A stretch of DNA of 64,000 nt from Rhizoclosmatium globosum (GCA_002104985.1 MCGO01000104.1:1-64000); one strand, 5' to 3'; positions 11,747 to 24,489 are shown, numbered from the stretch's first letter. Notes: generated by a model not told the origin, from the sequence alone. A program made the numbers and translations.

Positions 11747-11870
11747 TGTTGCGCTTTTTGGTGAAGAGGTTCAATGCTTCACCTTGCTCTTTTCCACCGA
11801 CCTCACTCACTCACTCGATGACAAATTTCAGCCCCCCCAGTAATTCGAATCACATCTGACGTAACACTCT

Positions 11871-13861
11871 TTACTCTATCAAGAACGACAATGCGACAAA
11901 TGAGTACAGCACTCCTACAGAGCAATACACTGACACAAGCATCAACGGCAAAAACTCTAACCTGCTCCCAAATACAAACGGATGAACCAACTCCGCATAA
12001 ATATAGAGAGGTCCCATTCCGTACACATACAATCTTTCAAGAATATTTAACTGAAGTCCTCGTTCCGACTTGTTTGCGGCCGTTCTATTGAAACTTTAGC
12101 TATAAATCCCACACACACCAAGACTTACTCTTTCGTTAGGAATGCCAAAAAGTGGATGAGGTCATGGCGTACAATAAAAACACGATCACTTTGGTTGGGG
12201 TTTCTGGGGACAGAGGGAAATTTGAGTGCTGCTGTTAAAACAAGTAACAGCATACCAGTCGCTTTGAAAATCAATGGAAACAATGACAAATATCCTGCAC
12301 AACTCAGAATATAAAAGATTTGTGCGTGGCGCCTTGTTCTTGTTGCAACGAGACTAATATCAAAATATTAACTTGTGTCACAACACAAACCTGTTCACTA
12401 TCTTACCTCAAAGGAATAAGAACAAGCAAAATCGCTTTCTCGTGGACATGCCAACCAAATAAGAATGAACTGAAACCACAGAGAACAAAGAATCAACAAA
12501 GGCATCTTTTGTAGGCCGCTTCCACAAACTGTACAAGCTGGGCTATTTCCATACAAAATAAGTAAGAACATTCCTGACCATTATATTGTTGCGCAACAAA
12601 CCAGCTGGAAAACCACAGTCAGAATCAAAGTATGAATAGGCTCAATGTTTGGCAAGACTGCAAACACCGAGTTGCCAACCAGGCCTCGCGTCAATGACGG
12701 CACCTCTCCAAGTTCAGCACCTTTTCCAGCGAGTTTGAGGCCTATGTTCATTGTTAATTAAACTGTCAATGTCATATCCCTTTCATACCCTGAATGGCAA
12801 CACGATCCGCAAAGGAATACAGTGCCCAAAAGTTGGGTGCCCAATACGCGTGACACAATCCTCGTTTGAACGGAAACAGACGCGACAACACTTGTGGGAT
12901 GTGTTGAATGAACGGACCAAATGATACCAAGAATACGGAAATAACAGAGATTCCAATCTTGACGAATCGCAGGAACGAGAAAGAGACTGAATTTGGTTTG
13001 AATTTCGTTGTGGTGAATTCAAAGTGCAGAGAGCAATGTCGGACAGAACTTACACGATCCATTCGTTTCGATGAAGCAATATCGACTTAACAAGTACACG
13101 AAATAGGCTGGCGCTTGGTACAAGTAAATGTGCTTGAAGTTCATGGTGACGGCAAACAGGACTCCCCCAAGAAGGTACCGTTCCTGCACATCGATCAGCG
13201 TCCATAAGATACATACTACAGTAATCCACCTTCCACAATGCATGAATGGAAAGCAACTGGATCCCATACAAGAACCCATTATATTGAAAATGGATATTGT
13301 CCACAAACAACAACCCAGGATCAGAACACCAATGCCGTCAGTATGATCCTCTTTCTCGCATCTGCAACATCCGCAAAGATGCTAACTCATCCAGTCAGTT
13401 CACTTCCCATCATCCAACCCAAAACCACAAACACAAACCTCACAACAGCGTAAAACAAAACCGCCTCCGTGACCACAACACTCGCCCGCTGAAACAAGAT
13501 CGTAGCATCACTCGCATACCCCAAGTTCTCAACCACAACCATCGCGGGATCAACCCACTTCGCAATATGTGACATTGTCCATTCGAACCAGGCAAAGAAG
13601 GGCGGGTAGTCCAGCGTCCATTCAGATGTCTCTTCGTAGTACCATTTGGAGAGCGGGAGGGAGTTTGTGAGGGCGAGCCAGTTGCGGTGGACTTCAAAGT
13701 CGGTTGAATGGCTGGTTTCGATAGACGCTTGTTCAGAGATTGGAGAGACGAGTGGGGGATGCAGTGCTTACTAGGAGTAGAAGAGGAGGTTTTGAGGATC
13801 GCGGATGTCAGGAAGAGGACGGCGTTGGGACCTGTAGGAACGTGGATATGATAGTGCTCAT
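11871..13861 (-). CDS. ALG8: Dolichyl-P-Glc:Glc1Man9GlcNAc2-PP-dolichol alpha-1,3-glucosyltransferase
   Basis: ALG8 adds the second glucose to the lipid-linked N-glycan precursor in the ER lumen. The protein is polytopic and split by many short introns. Diagnostic segments run in order: [12 protein letters not shown], then [20 protein letters not shown] (the ALG8 rather than ALG6 version), [66 protein letters not shown], and a C-terminus reading [20 protein letters not shown]. The stop is at 11871. The start ATG at 13861 gives MSTIISTFL and then needs one extra base near 13831 to join [13 protein letters not shown]. An unseen upstream exon cannot be excluded, so the start is uncertain. Confidence 0.85.
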
Positions 13862-15513
13862 TTCAACAACAAAACAAAGATTAAACGGAGTTAGAGCTTT
13901 GAACTCATTTTATAATCCCTTCTCGCTGCTTTTCGTACCTATTTAATTTGAACAAGAATAAGCCAAATTTCTGAGTTGCTAATTGACTCAGAACCAGCAT
14001 CATAACAAATTATAGAATGCTGTTTATTTATTGTAAATACTTGTCTGCGAGGAAGTAAACCCCTGAATGTTGAAAGTTACAGGAAAGAGTTTCTTCAGTG
14101 TTTGCTAATTCATGGAATACATTGGACAGCAAAATCAAAAGTATAACTTCCAGGAGAACTCACACTCCAGGGACTCTGGAGATACCCACTCCATGGATGG
14201 CAACGGATCTCATTCCTTCCTCCCGTATAGCAGAGGGTATATGGCGTTAAAGAAGTATAGGATTTTTTGCCCAAGTCGTTGAGGATGGAGGAATGTTTTC
14301 TCCAAGCTCTGAGATAGCCACAGTGTGGAATGGCGACTTTTTTCAGGAATTATCTACAGATGTCTTTTTCGTTGATGGTTTTGGGGAACTCGGGCATTTT
14401 GCGGTTCATCAACAATGCTCAGAATATGCAAGTTCATTGTAAATTATCAGACTCAAGCGTTTTTCATGCGATCAACGCAAAAGAGGTGGCAGTAATAAAG
14501 ATGGAAAGGCAGGGATAAAGCGCGTGAGGCACAATAAATAACCTGCTGTGTGTTGATTAAATAATATTTATTGTCAGTTCTTCTGAGGGTGTCAGCGCTA
14601 TAAGTAGAAAATGATACTTATTAATCCAATTCTCACCAAAGACTCAAAAGCTCTATTATGACATATGTAAAGCATCGGCAAGTGTTGCTTTGTTATGACT
14701 GGGAGTGAAAAAAAATCTTGTCACAGCCATCTCCACGCGCACTTTGATTGGCTGTGAATTTTGCACCCCATGTGCAAACCAAAACCGCAAATAAAAGAAA
14801 CGCGTCGCCAGGCGAGAAAGATCCAAAAATCTCACCATCAGACTTCAAACTTGATCCCCATCACAGCAGAGATGCCCCCCTCGTTTGGACATAGTCGTAA
14901 GCCGAGCAGATTGAAATAGACTATTCGGTGGACTGGTTAGTGTGCAGGTCCCACACCTTGTCGAACGAGTATTCCTATGCTGTGATTGCCCCAACTCCCC
15001 GCCCACTCACACTTTTAAACTTTATAACGCTCGAGAGTTTTTAATGCCGCGGCCTTTGATTTGCTCAACGCTTTTCTCTCAATAAAAAAAGAATAAGAAT
15101 GATCTTTTCAATACTTGTTGTGTTTATTTGGTGTAGAACAGTGGGTATCGCTTCCAAATCCACACTCCTGACAGGCTCTGACGTCAGAGTTAACGAAGAA
15201 TCTCTCCTAGTTTCTTAACCTCGTGAAAGCCTTCGATTCAGGCGCGTCTAGATCTGACATCAGGGCGAAACATTCAACCCTGTGACTCGGAACGTGAAGA
15301 CTATAGCACTCGATTAAACTGACTCCTCGATTTATTTTAGATCGTCATCGATCAGTTTCAGTTGAAGGTGTTGACCTGAAAGTCTCCCTCTCCCTTCCTC
15401 CTCATAATATAAAAGCTAGGAGGATTCAATCTTTGAGCCATCTGTGTTCAAAGCCTTTCTCTGTTAAACAAAGAAGAAAAAGAACTGTTATATATCTAGT
15501 TTTTTCCATCCAA
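13862..15513. other. Intergenic region between ALG8 and CSN4
   Basis: No credible gene is seen in this 1.6-kb gap between divergent genes. It contains the second copy of the dispersed element (about 14780-15110, listed separately). A promoter-like stretch upstream of CSN4 has TATAAAAG near 15410 and an AAAGAAGAAAAAG purine tract just before the start codon. Confidence 0.5.
14780..15112 (+). repeat. Dispersed element, copy B
   Basis: Shares with copy A (440-950) an ATAAAAGAAACGCGTC start block (about 14791), a CCAAAAATCTC stretch, and an end block GAGAGTTTTTAATGCCGCGG (about 15030-15050). CGCTTTTCTCTCAATAAAAA and AGAATAAGAA follow. The middle is about 200 bp shorter than in copy A and unrelated. 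No open frame is shared. Confidence 0.5.
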
Positions 15514-16881
15514 ATGGACCGCGAAGCTCTTGCAGCATCACTCTCGACTTCCCTTGCATCGCCCACCGTTTCCGGCCTTCAAAAACACGTAACGCTTGTA
15601 CTCGATGAAGGACTCGGACTTGTTCTTTCGCGAGCTGCGCTTGGCGACTTTGTGTCATCGTTTACATCGAGTTACTCGTCGTTGTTGAGTGGCGATTCGA
15701 TGGCAGACGAGGCGGCGGAGAAGACGCTTTCTGAGGCGGTTGAAGTTTGGCGATTTGTTCTTGAACGAACGAGTGGAAGACAAGTTGCCTTTGAGGAGCA
15801 GGTACTCGTGGCAGTGGACAGTGGATTTAAAACAACTTCAACTTCAACTAAGAACTGCAACAACAGATCTCACTCGCCCGATTCAGTCTCGCGGCAATCC
15901 TCGAATTCAACGAAGAATGGTCTGAGGCCGCCAAGGTCCTGATGCAGATCCCACTTGACTCGGGCCACAGACACGTTGACGACCTCCAAAAGGCTGCTGT
16001 CTATGTGCGCATCGTACGCCTCCTTCTCGAAGACGAGGACTCGGTCTCGGCGGAATCCTACTTGAACAGAGCATCGCTGGTTGTCAACAAACCGGAATTC
16101 GAGGCAAACAAGTCAGACGAGGCTCTGGTCCTCACCCTGCAATTCAAGGCCGCCCAGGCCCGTCTCCTCGACTTTAAGCGCATGTTCCAACTGGCTGCCA
16201 CAAAGTACCACCAGCTGTCGTACTTGGTGCAGATGGCTGAGTCGGAACGTATTACGTGTCTCGTTCAAGCCGTTGTCTGTGCCATCCTGGCTCCTGCCGG
16301 TCCTGGCCGTTCTCGTTTGCTCGCCACTCTATGTAAGTTGAAGTTCGAGACATCATGTGTATGGACTTAAACCCCAAAATAATTATTCAGACAAGGACGA
16401 ACGGACTCGTGAATCTCCTGAATGCTCCACACTCTACTACCCCATCCTCTCCAAAATGTACCTAGACCGTATCCTCCGTGTCTCGGAAGTTGCCGAATTC
16501 CGTGAAACATTGCGTCCACATCAACTTGCGCGTCTCAGTGACGGTATGACAGTCCTTGACCGTGCCGTCATTGAACACAATGTCGTGGCGGCCTCCAAAA
16601 TTTATACAAGTATCAAGTTTTCTCAGTTGAGTGGTCTTTTAGGAGTACCCACTGCTGAAGCCGCTGAAAGTGTCGTTGCAAGAATGGTTGGGGAAGGGAG
16701 AGTGGATGGAACTATTGATCAGATGGAAGGCATGGTGTATTTTGAGGAGAGCACGTCCAGTAGTGCTGATGCCATGTCCCTTGGTATTCGTGGAGTCTGT
16801 GAGCAAGTCGATGGAGTGGTGGAGGAAGTAATGAACCGCAATCCTGAATGGGTTCAGCGTATTCTGAGTGCTAGTGCATGA
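15514..16881 (+). CDS. CSN4: COP9 signalosome subunit 4
   Basis: Exons 15514-15801, 15867-16332 and 16391-16881 give 414 aa, close to the usual 400-410. CSN4 is a PCI-domain scaffold subunit of the COP9 signalosome, which removes NEDD8 from cullins. The central helical repeats show EFNEEWSEAAKVLMQIPLDS and the GHRHVDD segment. The PCI region has AAGPGRS-like and LATLYKDER segments, then MYLDRIL, LDRAVIEHNVVAASKIY and the winged-helix stretch ending VDGTIDQMEGMVYFEE. All three exons join without frame breaks, and the stop lies shortly after a C-terminal helix. A purine-rich tract precedes the start. Confidence 0.9.
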
Positions 16882-17148
16882 AATTAGTGTGCTTGAAATA
16901 TATGAAAATAGCGATGTATCTATGCATTTTGAAAATATTAGATACAACGAATTACATTAACGTGAAACTAAAAAATAGTTCCTTTGCAAATCTCTTTCAG
17001 TATCGAGGAGAGATATACATTGGTGAGCAAGTGATTAAGGGTCCAATGGATTATCTCTGGGATTTTCATGGGATTATCTTTGGAAAATCCTTTTCGGTTG
17101 ATTCTGATGCTTTGTCGGGGATCTACACAATTCAAGAAAAAAGACCTA

Positions 17149-19880
17149 ATGAGCGTAGTGACCTTCGCTCTCTGCATTTTGGTGGTGTTCGTCAGCGCAG
17201 ACCCAAAAGATGCCATCGTTAAAGGAGGAGGCTCCTCATTTCCGCTCCAGCCATATTCTGCTGCCTTGACCGACTTTAATCAGATTTATCGTGAGTATCA
17301 TCGAAGCAAATGTTAGTTAACCCAATATGGTCAAACAGAGGGCGTTCAAGCAGCTCCCTACTTATCTGGGACTTCGATTTCTGCTCAACAAAGTGTAACT
17401 TTAGGTACATTAAACTGGGCCGGAAGCGACGTTGCAATACAGCCTGGAAATCCAGGAATCATAGCCCTTCCAGCAATCGCTGGAGGAATGGTTGTAGTAT
17501 ACAACCTACCAGGAATCTCCACACGAGTCAAATTGAACCGCAAGATACTTCCCCGTATTTTTGACGGAACCATCGTTGAATGGAATGACGCTCGTTTACT
17601 TCAAGACAACCCTTTTTTAGCCAACATTACGTCCAGAATCCGAATAGTTAGACAAGGACCAACCTCTGGAGGAACGATTAACGTTTCCAAGTTTCTTGCT
17701 CAGATTGACATACAACATGGAATCAACCCATCTCCATTTTCAAATTCCAAGGTCCTGCAATCGGTTGCAAACTCTCTCCTTGGAAAGAATGCTCCTGCTG
17801 TTAGTATTATGGTTGGGGCAATTCCATATACAATTGGATACCTGAATCAGCTTGATGGTCAAGATGCTATACCCACCGCCGGTTCCACTGTTCAATCTGC
17901 GTTGATTCAGCACCAAGACGGTTCATTTGTTGGCTGGTCCATGGAAGCCGTTAATATCGCTGTTCGAAGCATCTCAACAGATACAGCTCAAACCTCATCA
18001 GTTCAAGATAGCAACCTTATCGCGTATGACTCTCCAGCGCCTGGCGCATATCCTTTAGCTGTTATTTCAAACTTTGTCATAAATCCGACGAACATTTCAA
18101 TGAATGTTATGGAAACCATTGCAACTCTCAAATTTCTGTGGATATTCATTCAAAACCCTCTGGTAACCTTTTTTCCCCATGAATCTAAACAATTACCTTA
18201 AAACTCTAAACTCATGATATTTTTAGTATGCAACCAACTATACGTATGGTTCCATCGCAAACACGGCTGCAGGCTTGAAGACTTTGAACTATCTCAAGAC
18301 CATCACATACCCAGATGGAGTCACTCCAATCTATGGTCAATCAATCTGCGATATTGATGTCGACGGAACCTACAAGAACCCCTGCGTGCACGGACACTGT
18401 ATTGATCCGTACCCATTTCAGCAACCGTTCCAGGTCTGCATCTGCGACTACGGCTACCAAAACGTATACAAAAACGACTGCTCAGAACCAACACCCTTAA
18501 TCATTCCTGGCTTTGTGAGCAAAATCCAAATCACTCTTTTTCTCCTCGCTTTAGTGATTGTTCTCGGATTTTCATACCTCATTGTCACGAGGCGAAATGA
18601 GCCAGATGTAAAAGCGCTTTCACCTTTGTGTTGTCTCTACATTTTGGTTGGATCCTTGGTGGGATGTGTCGCAGTGTTAACACAAGGCCTTTCTACATCG
18701 GACGCTGTGTGTCGCGCGAATATTGTACTTCCTGCCGTCGCATTTGGAATGATATTTAGTATGATTCTCGCAAAAGCGGTTCGAATATTCCTCATCTTTG
18801 GGTATTCCAAAGTTGCACGGTCGCATTTTTTGAAGGACGCTTTTCTCATTGCCTGTTGCACAGTGGTTGCGATCGTTGAAGGTGTTTTGGCGTGGCATAT
18901 GTTTACTGCAGCCAATATACAGCCAGCCTTGGCAACCTTTGATCAGTCGTCGAACACAATTTGGGATTGTGCGGCCCCAGCCTCTGATACTAATACTGCA
19001 AATCAAGAATTTGGTGGGCTCATAGGATTTAATGCGATAATATTGGCACTGTGCATTGCGATGGGGCTTCTTACTAGGAAGGCATCGCAAAAGTTTGATG
19101 AAAGCAAGAAAGTTGGCATTGTAATTTCGATCAGTACGTTGTTTGTAGTGCTTGATTTGGTGAGGTGTTAGACATGAGAATCATTTTATACTAACTATTT
19201 GATATAGGGAGTGAACTTTGGTATTCCTCATACCACGCAGAGCATGTTCTACATTCGTCGATTGTTTGACTCCATCACTATATTTTTGATTACAACAGCT
19301 ACCCCTGTTATACTATTTTCTGCCGTTTTGGGATGGGGTAATGGACACCATGGAAGTAACTTGTCCCACACAAAGAGTGAAGTCGACTCCGCCCACCTAG
19401 ATCAAAATGATGGCCTTGTAAGAACATTTATGGTAAGGCATCACTAACAGTCTTTTTTTTGTTATTAATTGTAAATACTGCCAGTTCCACGTTGGCATGA
19501 AACTGAATCGTCCGGCATCTCTTTGGAAATCCACAGTCTTCCTTATCATGCCAGACCTAGATATGCTCATCACTCTTGGAGAAGGCAACAATGGAACATA
19601 CACTTTCTCGCAATCTAACATCAAGATTCAAGAAAAGACCACAAAAGCCGCGAAAGCTAAAACCGAAGAATGCATCGAACTCTTGCTCGGCACTGCAAAG
19701 ATAGCCTATTTGGTGGAGTTTCCACACAAGGAAAAAATGGACGAGTTCAGAACATTACGTTCTCAATCTGGAATCAAGAAATCATCGCTTGGAAACTCAT
19801 TGACTCTGACAACAGCGACAGCGACATCTCGTTCTGAAGGGAAGTCATCCCAAGCTGGTCTCTCTGTTCCGAATAGATAA
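17149..19880 (+). CDS. PstS-EGF-7TM class C-like receptor, paralog 3
   Basis: Exons 17149-17290, 17339-18162, 18227-19159, 19208-19432 and 19485-19880 give 839 aa with no frame break. The four introns sit at the same positions and phases as in paralogs 1 and 4. The start at 17149 gives a clean signal peptide (MSVVTFALCILVVFVSA). The PstS-like domain shows GGGSSFPLQPYSAAL, NWAGSDVAI, RIFDGTIVEWNDA and RQGPTSGGT. The EGF-like module includes NPCVHGHC and CICDYGYQN. The 7TM helices include KAVRIFLIFGYSKVARS. The conserved tail carries MPDLDMLITLGEGNNGTY and is followed by a short Ser/Thr-rich end. It starts about 270 bp downstream of CSN4. Confidence 0.85.
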
Positions 19881-20009
19881 GTATTTGATCATCAGTTATT
19901 CCATTCTTCTTCCGTTTCGTTTCTTGCAGTGGTAGAATAAACAGTGATTTTGCGATAAGCTTGAATTGTTTTCTTTTGTGGGATTCCCTGCTTTGTCTGT
20001 CTGGCTGGG

Positions 20010-21957
20010 ATGGAGGTCCGAACGACAAGCTTTGTGATACTGTCTGTGGCTCTGGGTCTCTTTGCCTTTCTGCATCCGTATGCGCACATGTTCAGTCGCT
20101 GGAGCCCAGGACTTGACAGTTGCGGCGATCCTCTGAACATTTCGGGGATAGTTCCGTTCGCCGATCGCTTCAGCTGTGTGTTTTTCAGTGCGGCGGACGA
20201 GGTTTCGAGTGGTCTTGTTCCGTCTTTGTCGTTTGAAAGCGGCAGTTGGACGACGAGTGCGCTGGTTTGGGACTGGTCGCTGTTCTCGTCGCTCGGACTT
20301 CCGGTTGCTGTGTTTGCTGCCGTTGAAGGAACGCGGAGCAGGTGGCTGGGCAGTACGATGTCGTTCTTTGTGCTGGTGACACTGGCTCAGTTGGTGGTGA
20401 GTTGTTGTTTGTTGGTTGGTGTTGTTGATAACTGAGCACTGACGCTATCACAAAGACTCTGTCTGTTGCGATTCCCCTGCTCTGGCTTCCATTCATCTTT
20501 GCCCTTTCAACTGCTTCCTCAAACCTCACTCGAAAACTTGTTCTGCCGTCAATTGAGCGAATCAACAGAATTGGGTTGGCTGCAGTGATTCTTGTTCTCA
20601 TCTCTGCTTTCCTCGACTGGACACCATCATCAGAATACTATTACACAAAAACTATACTAGCTGAATACGTTCCGTCATTTTTGCCACTCTTGTGGACCTC
20701 ATATTCCTTCTTTCGGAAGCCTGAACGTCATTCAAATACTCTCATCCGCGCTCAAGCCTCATTCGCTCGAACAGCAAAATTATACAATTTAATGGCAGTG
20801 GCGAGCTTTCTTGAGTTTTCAATGAAGTCGCTGATTCCATACGCAATCAAATCAAGTCCAACCGACTCAATTCCTCCTCTATTGAGCCTCATGAAGTCAG
20901 TACCCACGAAAGGCAATCTAGTGCTTTGGTTCTTACTCTGGGAAGGAGCGTGTTTGACAACTGCAATGAGTTTATTTGTGATTCATGAGGGTTGGATTCT
21001 TGGTGAGGATCTGATTCTGTATTTTCATTGAGATCGCATTATTAACAAATCGCTTTATTAGATTACAATCCGCTGTCATCCGTCCTTTCATTCTTGGCAC
21101 GCAGTGCTGTGATCGGGCCTGGTGCTTCCTTAATGGTCTTTGCTGTGTGGCGAGAAGAGCGAATCCTGAATCGACTGATTCAAATCGTAGAAAAGGCGTC
21201 AATCGAATTGGAAGAACGTGCTTTGTTAGATTCTTTCCACTCTGCCGCGGAATTCTCTACCAGCCCATCGTCACCACTACAAGCAGCACGCGTTGAAATA
21301 TCTGCACAAAAGCAGTCGAGCTCGTTGAGGAAAAGAAAATCTAAGGCTAAAGCTGTTTCCTTCCAACAACAATCAGACCCAAAGTCTCAGTCTCGGTACC
21401 AAACGCCCAACCCTGCCACAGATGTACTCGTCACCACAAACACAGCCACATCACTTTATCCTACTAGCACTGTTTCTACCACTGAAATTGAAATTATCTT
21501 TGCCAGACCATCATACATTGAAAGGTTACGAAGGATTACAGAGTACTTGATTTTGACAGCATTCCTGCTCTCCCTATTAATGTGGTATCTAGAAGTTGGA
21601 TATAATATTCAATACTGCGATGCATCATCTACAATGAATTCGCACTTGTTTCCAACATGCGTCCCTTGTCCAAATCAAGCCATTTGTAATCAGGATCAAG
21701 TGATTGGATGTAAAATCGATGGCTATTCAGTATTTGGAGAAGAAGGATTTGGACCATTAGGCTCATACATTGGCCTTGGGCCAGTTTGTTTACCAGACTC
21801 GGATGAGATGGTTCAGCCCCATTTGAATCCTCGAATCAAAGGTCGCACTTTGTCTCTTCGCAGAAGATTTGAAGTTGTAGTCATGGATGGGTGGTTGAAT
21901 GATGTATGGTTTTGGATTGTACGAACGAGCGTTGAAGTATATCACCTGGTTCTCTGA
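20010..21957 (+). CDS. Polytopic membrane protein with an SRC1/MAN1-like cysteine-rich luminal domain
   Basis: Exons 20010-20396, 20456-21002 and 21062-21957 give 609 aa. The first two exons encode about seven or eight hydrophobic helices of no family I recognise. A basic, Ser-rich linker follows, with an RKRKSKAK cluster that could be a nuclear-localisation signal. Then comes a last helix (YLILTAFLLSLLMWYLEVGY) and a cysteine-rich tail. That tail matches the SRC1 gene at 52.7-55.2 kb: NIQYC, CVPCPNQAICNQDQVIGC, GEEGFGPLGSYIGL and HLNPRIKGR all have close counterparts there. Known MAN1/SRC1 proteins have a comparable luminal cysteine pattern. An inner nuclear membrane or ER location is therefore likely, but this is inference. 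There is no LEM/HeH domain. Confidence 0.7.
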
Positions 21958-22076
21958 CAGTCATAACGTTGTACCATACGTGGTTACATTACACAAATTC
22001 TTTATTCATAATAATGACAATGGAACCTCATAAAACATACTGATTTGTTTGGTATCAAAACTTTTTTCGGGAAGAA

Positions 22077-22896
22077 TCAGTAGTCATCAGGTTGGAATCC
22101 AAAGTTGGCGGCCAAGAATGCCCTCATGTCAAGAGATTCGCTTGGAATATTAGTCAGCTGCAGAGTTCCAAACTGGCTGTTTCTTCCAAACACGAGCAGG
22201 TTTCCAAGAGATTTGGACCGCTCAAACAAAGACTTTGTGTGTGCTGTGGGTTCGCAATACCCATTCCTGAAAATTAAGGCTTCCATTTCCTCAAACGTGA
22301 GAATATCTACTGTTGGAGTCACGCCCGACAAATCTACAGAGACCGTCAAGTTCTTGTAAGTCATTCTTTTCTCCACCAACAACATTGAAATATCACTCCG
22401 CTTGTTTTTCACAGTCTCGAGCATGAGTTTGATGAGGGCTTGGTAACTTCCCGACGACCGCGAGTCTCCCATACTTGGGCGCAATCTGGTTCACGGCCAA
22501 CGGATCCCGCGCCAAATTCATCAGCGCGACAAGAGAAAGATGCTGGAACTTGGTTGGAACAAGGACAAAGAGAACGTCGAGGCCGCCGTGAGTCACGAGC
22601 CGCTTCGTGAACGACGCGTCGCCGCACAGGTTCATCAGCGCATTCACAGACGACACGCTTGGACTGCGTTTGACTGTTGTCAGGAACTGCGGGAGGTTCG
22701 ACCGTGCGAGCCGCGTCTGTCGCTGGAGCTCTTCAATGATTGCTGGATTCATTCAAAGAAAAAACAAAATATAATATTATCTCTCAGTCTTTCTATATCA
22801 ATAGATAATGCTTACCGAGTTTTGTGGTCCCGCTTAACAAATCGCTGATTGAGGAATCTCTGCCCCCTCATAAAATCCTCTTTCATTCGTCATCAT
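22077..22896 (-). CDS. Armadillo-like helical repeat protein, function unknown
   Basis: The protein is about 225-235 aa after repair. Exon 1 (from the ATG at 22896, MMTNERGFYEGG) and exon 2 (from about 22740) are separated by an intron of about 60 nt. The exon 1 frame needs one more G in a run near 22868. In exon 2 the frame shifts once more near 22478, where one G too many follows NQIAPKY. The middle has armadillo-type helices (SSVNALMNLCGD, LSLVALMNLARDPLAV, YQALIKLML). The C-terminus ends NFGFQPDDY. No specific family recognised. It is divergent from the bZIP gene (start codons about 150 bp apart) and convergent with the polytopic gene. Confidence 0.5.
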
Positions 22897-23048
22897 CGTT
22901 ATTCAATCAAACTTCTGCGCAAAATCCAGATAATATGGTATGTGGAGGTGTCAAAATGATGAGAATAGAGATTTCAGCTTGGAGTCCATCAGGAGGGAAA
23001 TGAGGCTGTGGCTGTGCTTTACCATCCAGAAATTCAATCCAAAACGCA

Positions 23049-24489
23049 ATGCTTGACGATGATAACTCATCTGGCAGTAACGGTGTTGGAAGTTCAAGAG
23101 GCCGCAAGACAAAGAATGTGTCACATGAGGAGCGATCTAGAAGAAACTTGGAGAACCAACGGTGAGGCCCAATATACAAAAGCGCTTTGTCATTGCCTGT
23201 TACTAATTCTCCACTAAGCGCTTTCCGCCAACGCAAAGAAGAGTACATTAAGTCTATACAGCAAGAGAACGAATCTTTGAAGGCACAGTTGGCAGGACAA
23301 GGACAGATGGTTTCAGATCCCAGGATTTCAGTCCTTGAGAACCGAATCCTTGCTTTAGAAACTGAAAACACACTTCTCCGAGAATGTGGAGTCTCTGTTG
23401 ATCTAAAGGCATCGTTTGGCCCCAAGGCAGTGAATATCTGTTCAAGTTGTGCAAGTGAGAAGGTCAAGACATTAGTGATTGGTGGCCATCTCCAACGTCT
23501 CCAAGAAGAACTTAAGCAAATTAAAACCGAATGTGATCAGCTACGTACTGCGAATGGTTTGCTAGGAAGTAGCGTGGCTCCTCAAAGTACTTTACACTCA
23601 AACTTCACAATGGCTTATTTCCCCCATACTCAAAACAATCGTGAAAGTCCTGCCACTTCAAGATCTACAGCGTCTCTTCCACGCACTTCTCAAACACCTC
23701 AAGGCTGTTCCCCGCAGATCCTTTGCTAACTCACATGAACTGGTGGGAACAACTTGCACCAACAAGAAACAACCTCTTAACATCGGCATCACAACAACTG
23801 CAAGATGATTCTTCGTACCTAGCCTCCACCAGCATTTATGGTCCACCCGAGACAAGCCGTATCCGACGCGCATTGAGGAGCATTCCTTCAATTTCTCAAT
23901 CACCACTTGTTGATAGTGTCATCACACTATTTGAAACAGTGTGTGCATCTTCCGATCCAAACGAAGTTCAGCGTCTCCATATTCAAACAACAACCACTAG
24001 AGGCCAACTATTTGATCAATGCACACTCCTCGACAGACGGAAGGCAATCGAAGAATGGACACTGCATCTAACGAGGAATTGGGACCACGTGAAACACAAG
24101 TATTCTTGTTTTGAGTATACCTTAAGGGAACCTGTGGTTCGTGAAAGGCCTCTCCCAGAACTTGGGCTCTTGATGCGGGAAAAGTTGTTGTCGATTCCAG
24201 TTCTGAGAGATTGTATTGGACACGTGGACGACTTTTTGACCCTATTTTATGTGAGACCATTTACGTTTACTGATTCGTTTTTAACCTATTTTTGCAGAAC
24301 CCACACGTGAAGGGGACAGGAGAACTTACACTGCTGAAAATGTTAGCAATTGCACATAAAATGGAGACTGTTCTCCGCGGTAATTTAGAAGACTACATCA
24401 AGTATAGTTTGATTGTTGAAATGGGGAGGGAAAGTGGAAAAGGAAGAATGGATGAATTGCTTGAGGACATAACGTTCTTGCGTAGTTAA
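23049..24489 (+). CDS. bZIP transcription factor of AP-1/YAP-like type
   Basis: Exon 1 (23049-23161) joins exon 2 (from 23219) to give RSRRNLENQRAFRQRKEEYI, a basic region. A leucine-zipper-like coiled coil follows (IQQENESLKAQL and further heptads). The QRAFRQRK core matches fungal PAP1/YAP proteins, although the usual Ala-Gln before it is Asn-Gln. A frame break near 23703 (one base missing; PQG continues as LFPADPLLTHM) links the coiled coil to a C-terminal helical domain. That domain includes LVDSVITLFETVCASSDP and CTLLDRRKAIEEWTLHL. A last intron (about 24250-24297) precedes NPHVKGTGELTLLKML and the stop at 24489. Probable nuclear DNA-binding regulator; targets unknown. Confidence 0.7.

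Noticed and set aside
23587..23717. A possible 131-nt intron in the bZIP gene
   Set aside because: GT-AG ends and phase fit, but a single missing base near 23703 joins the frames with less loss of sequence and matches the error pattern seen elsewhere.
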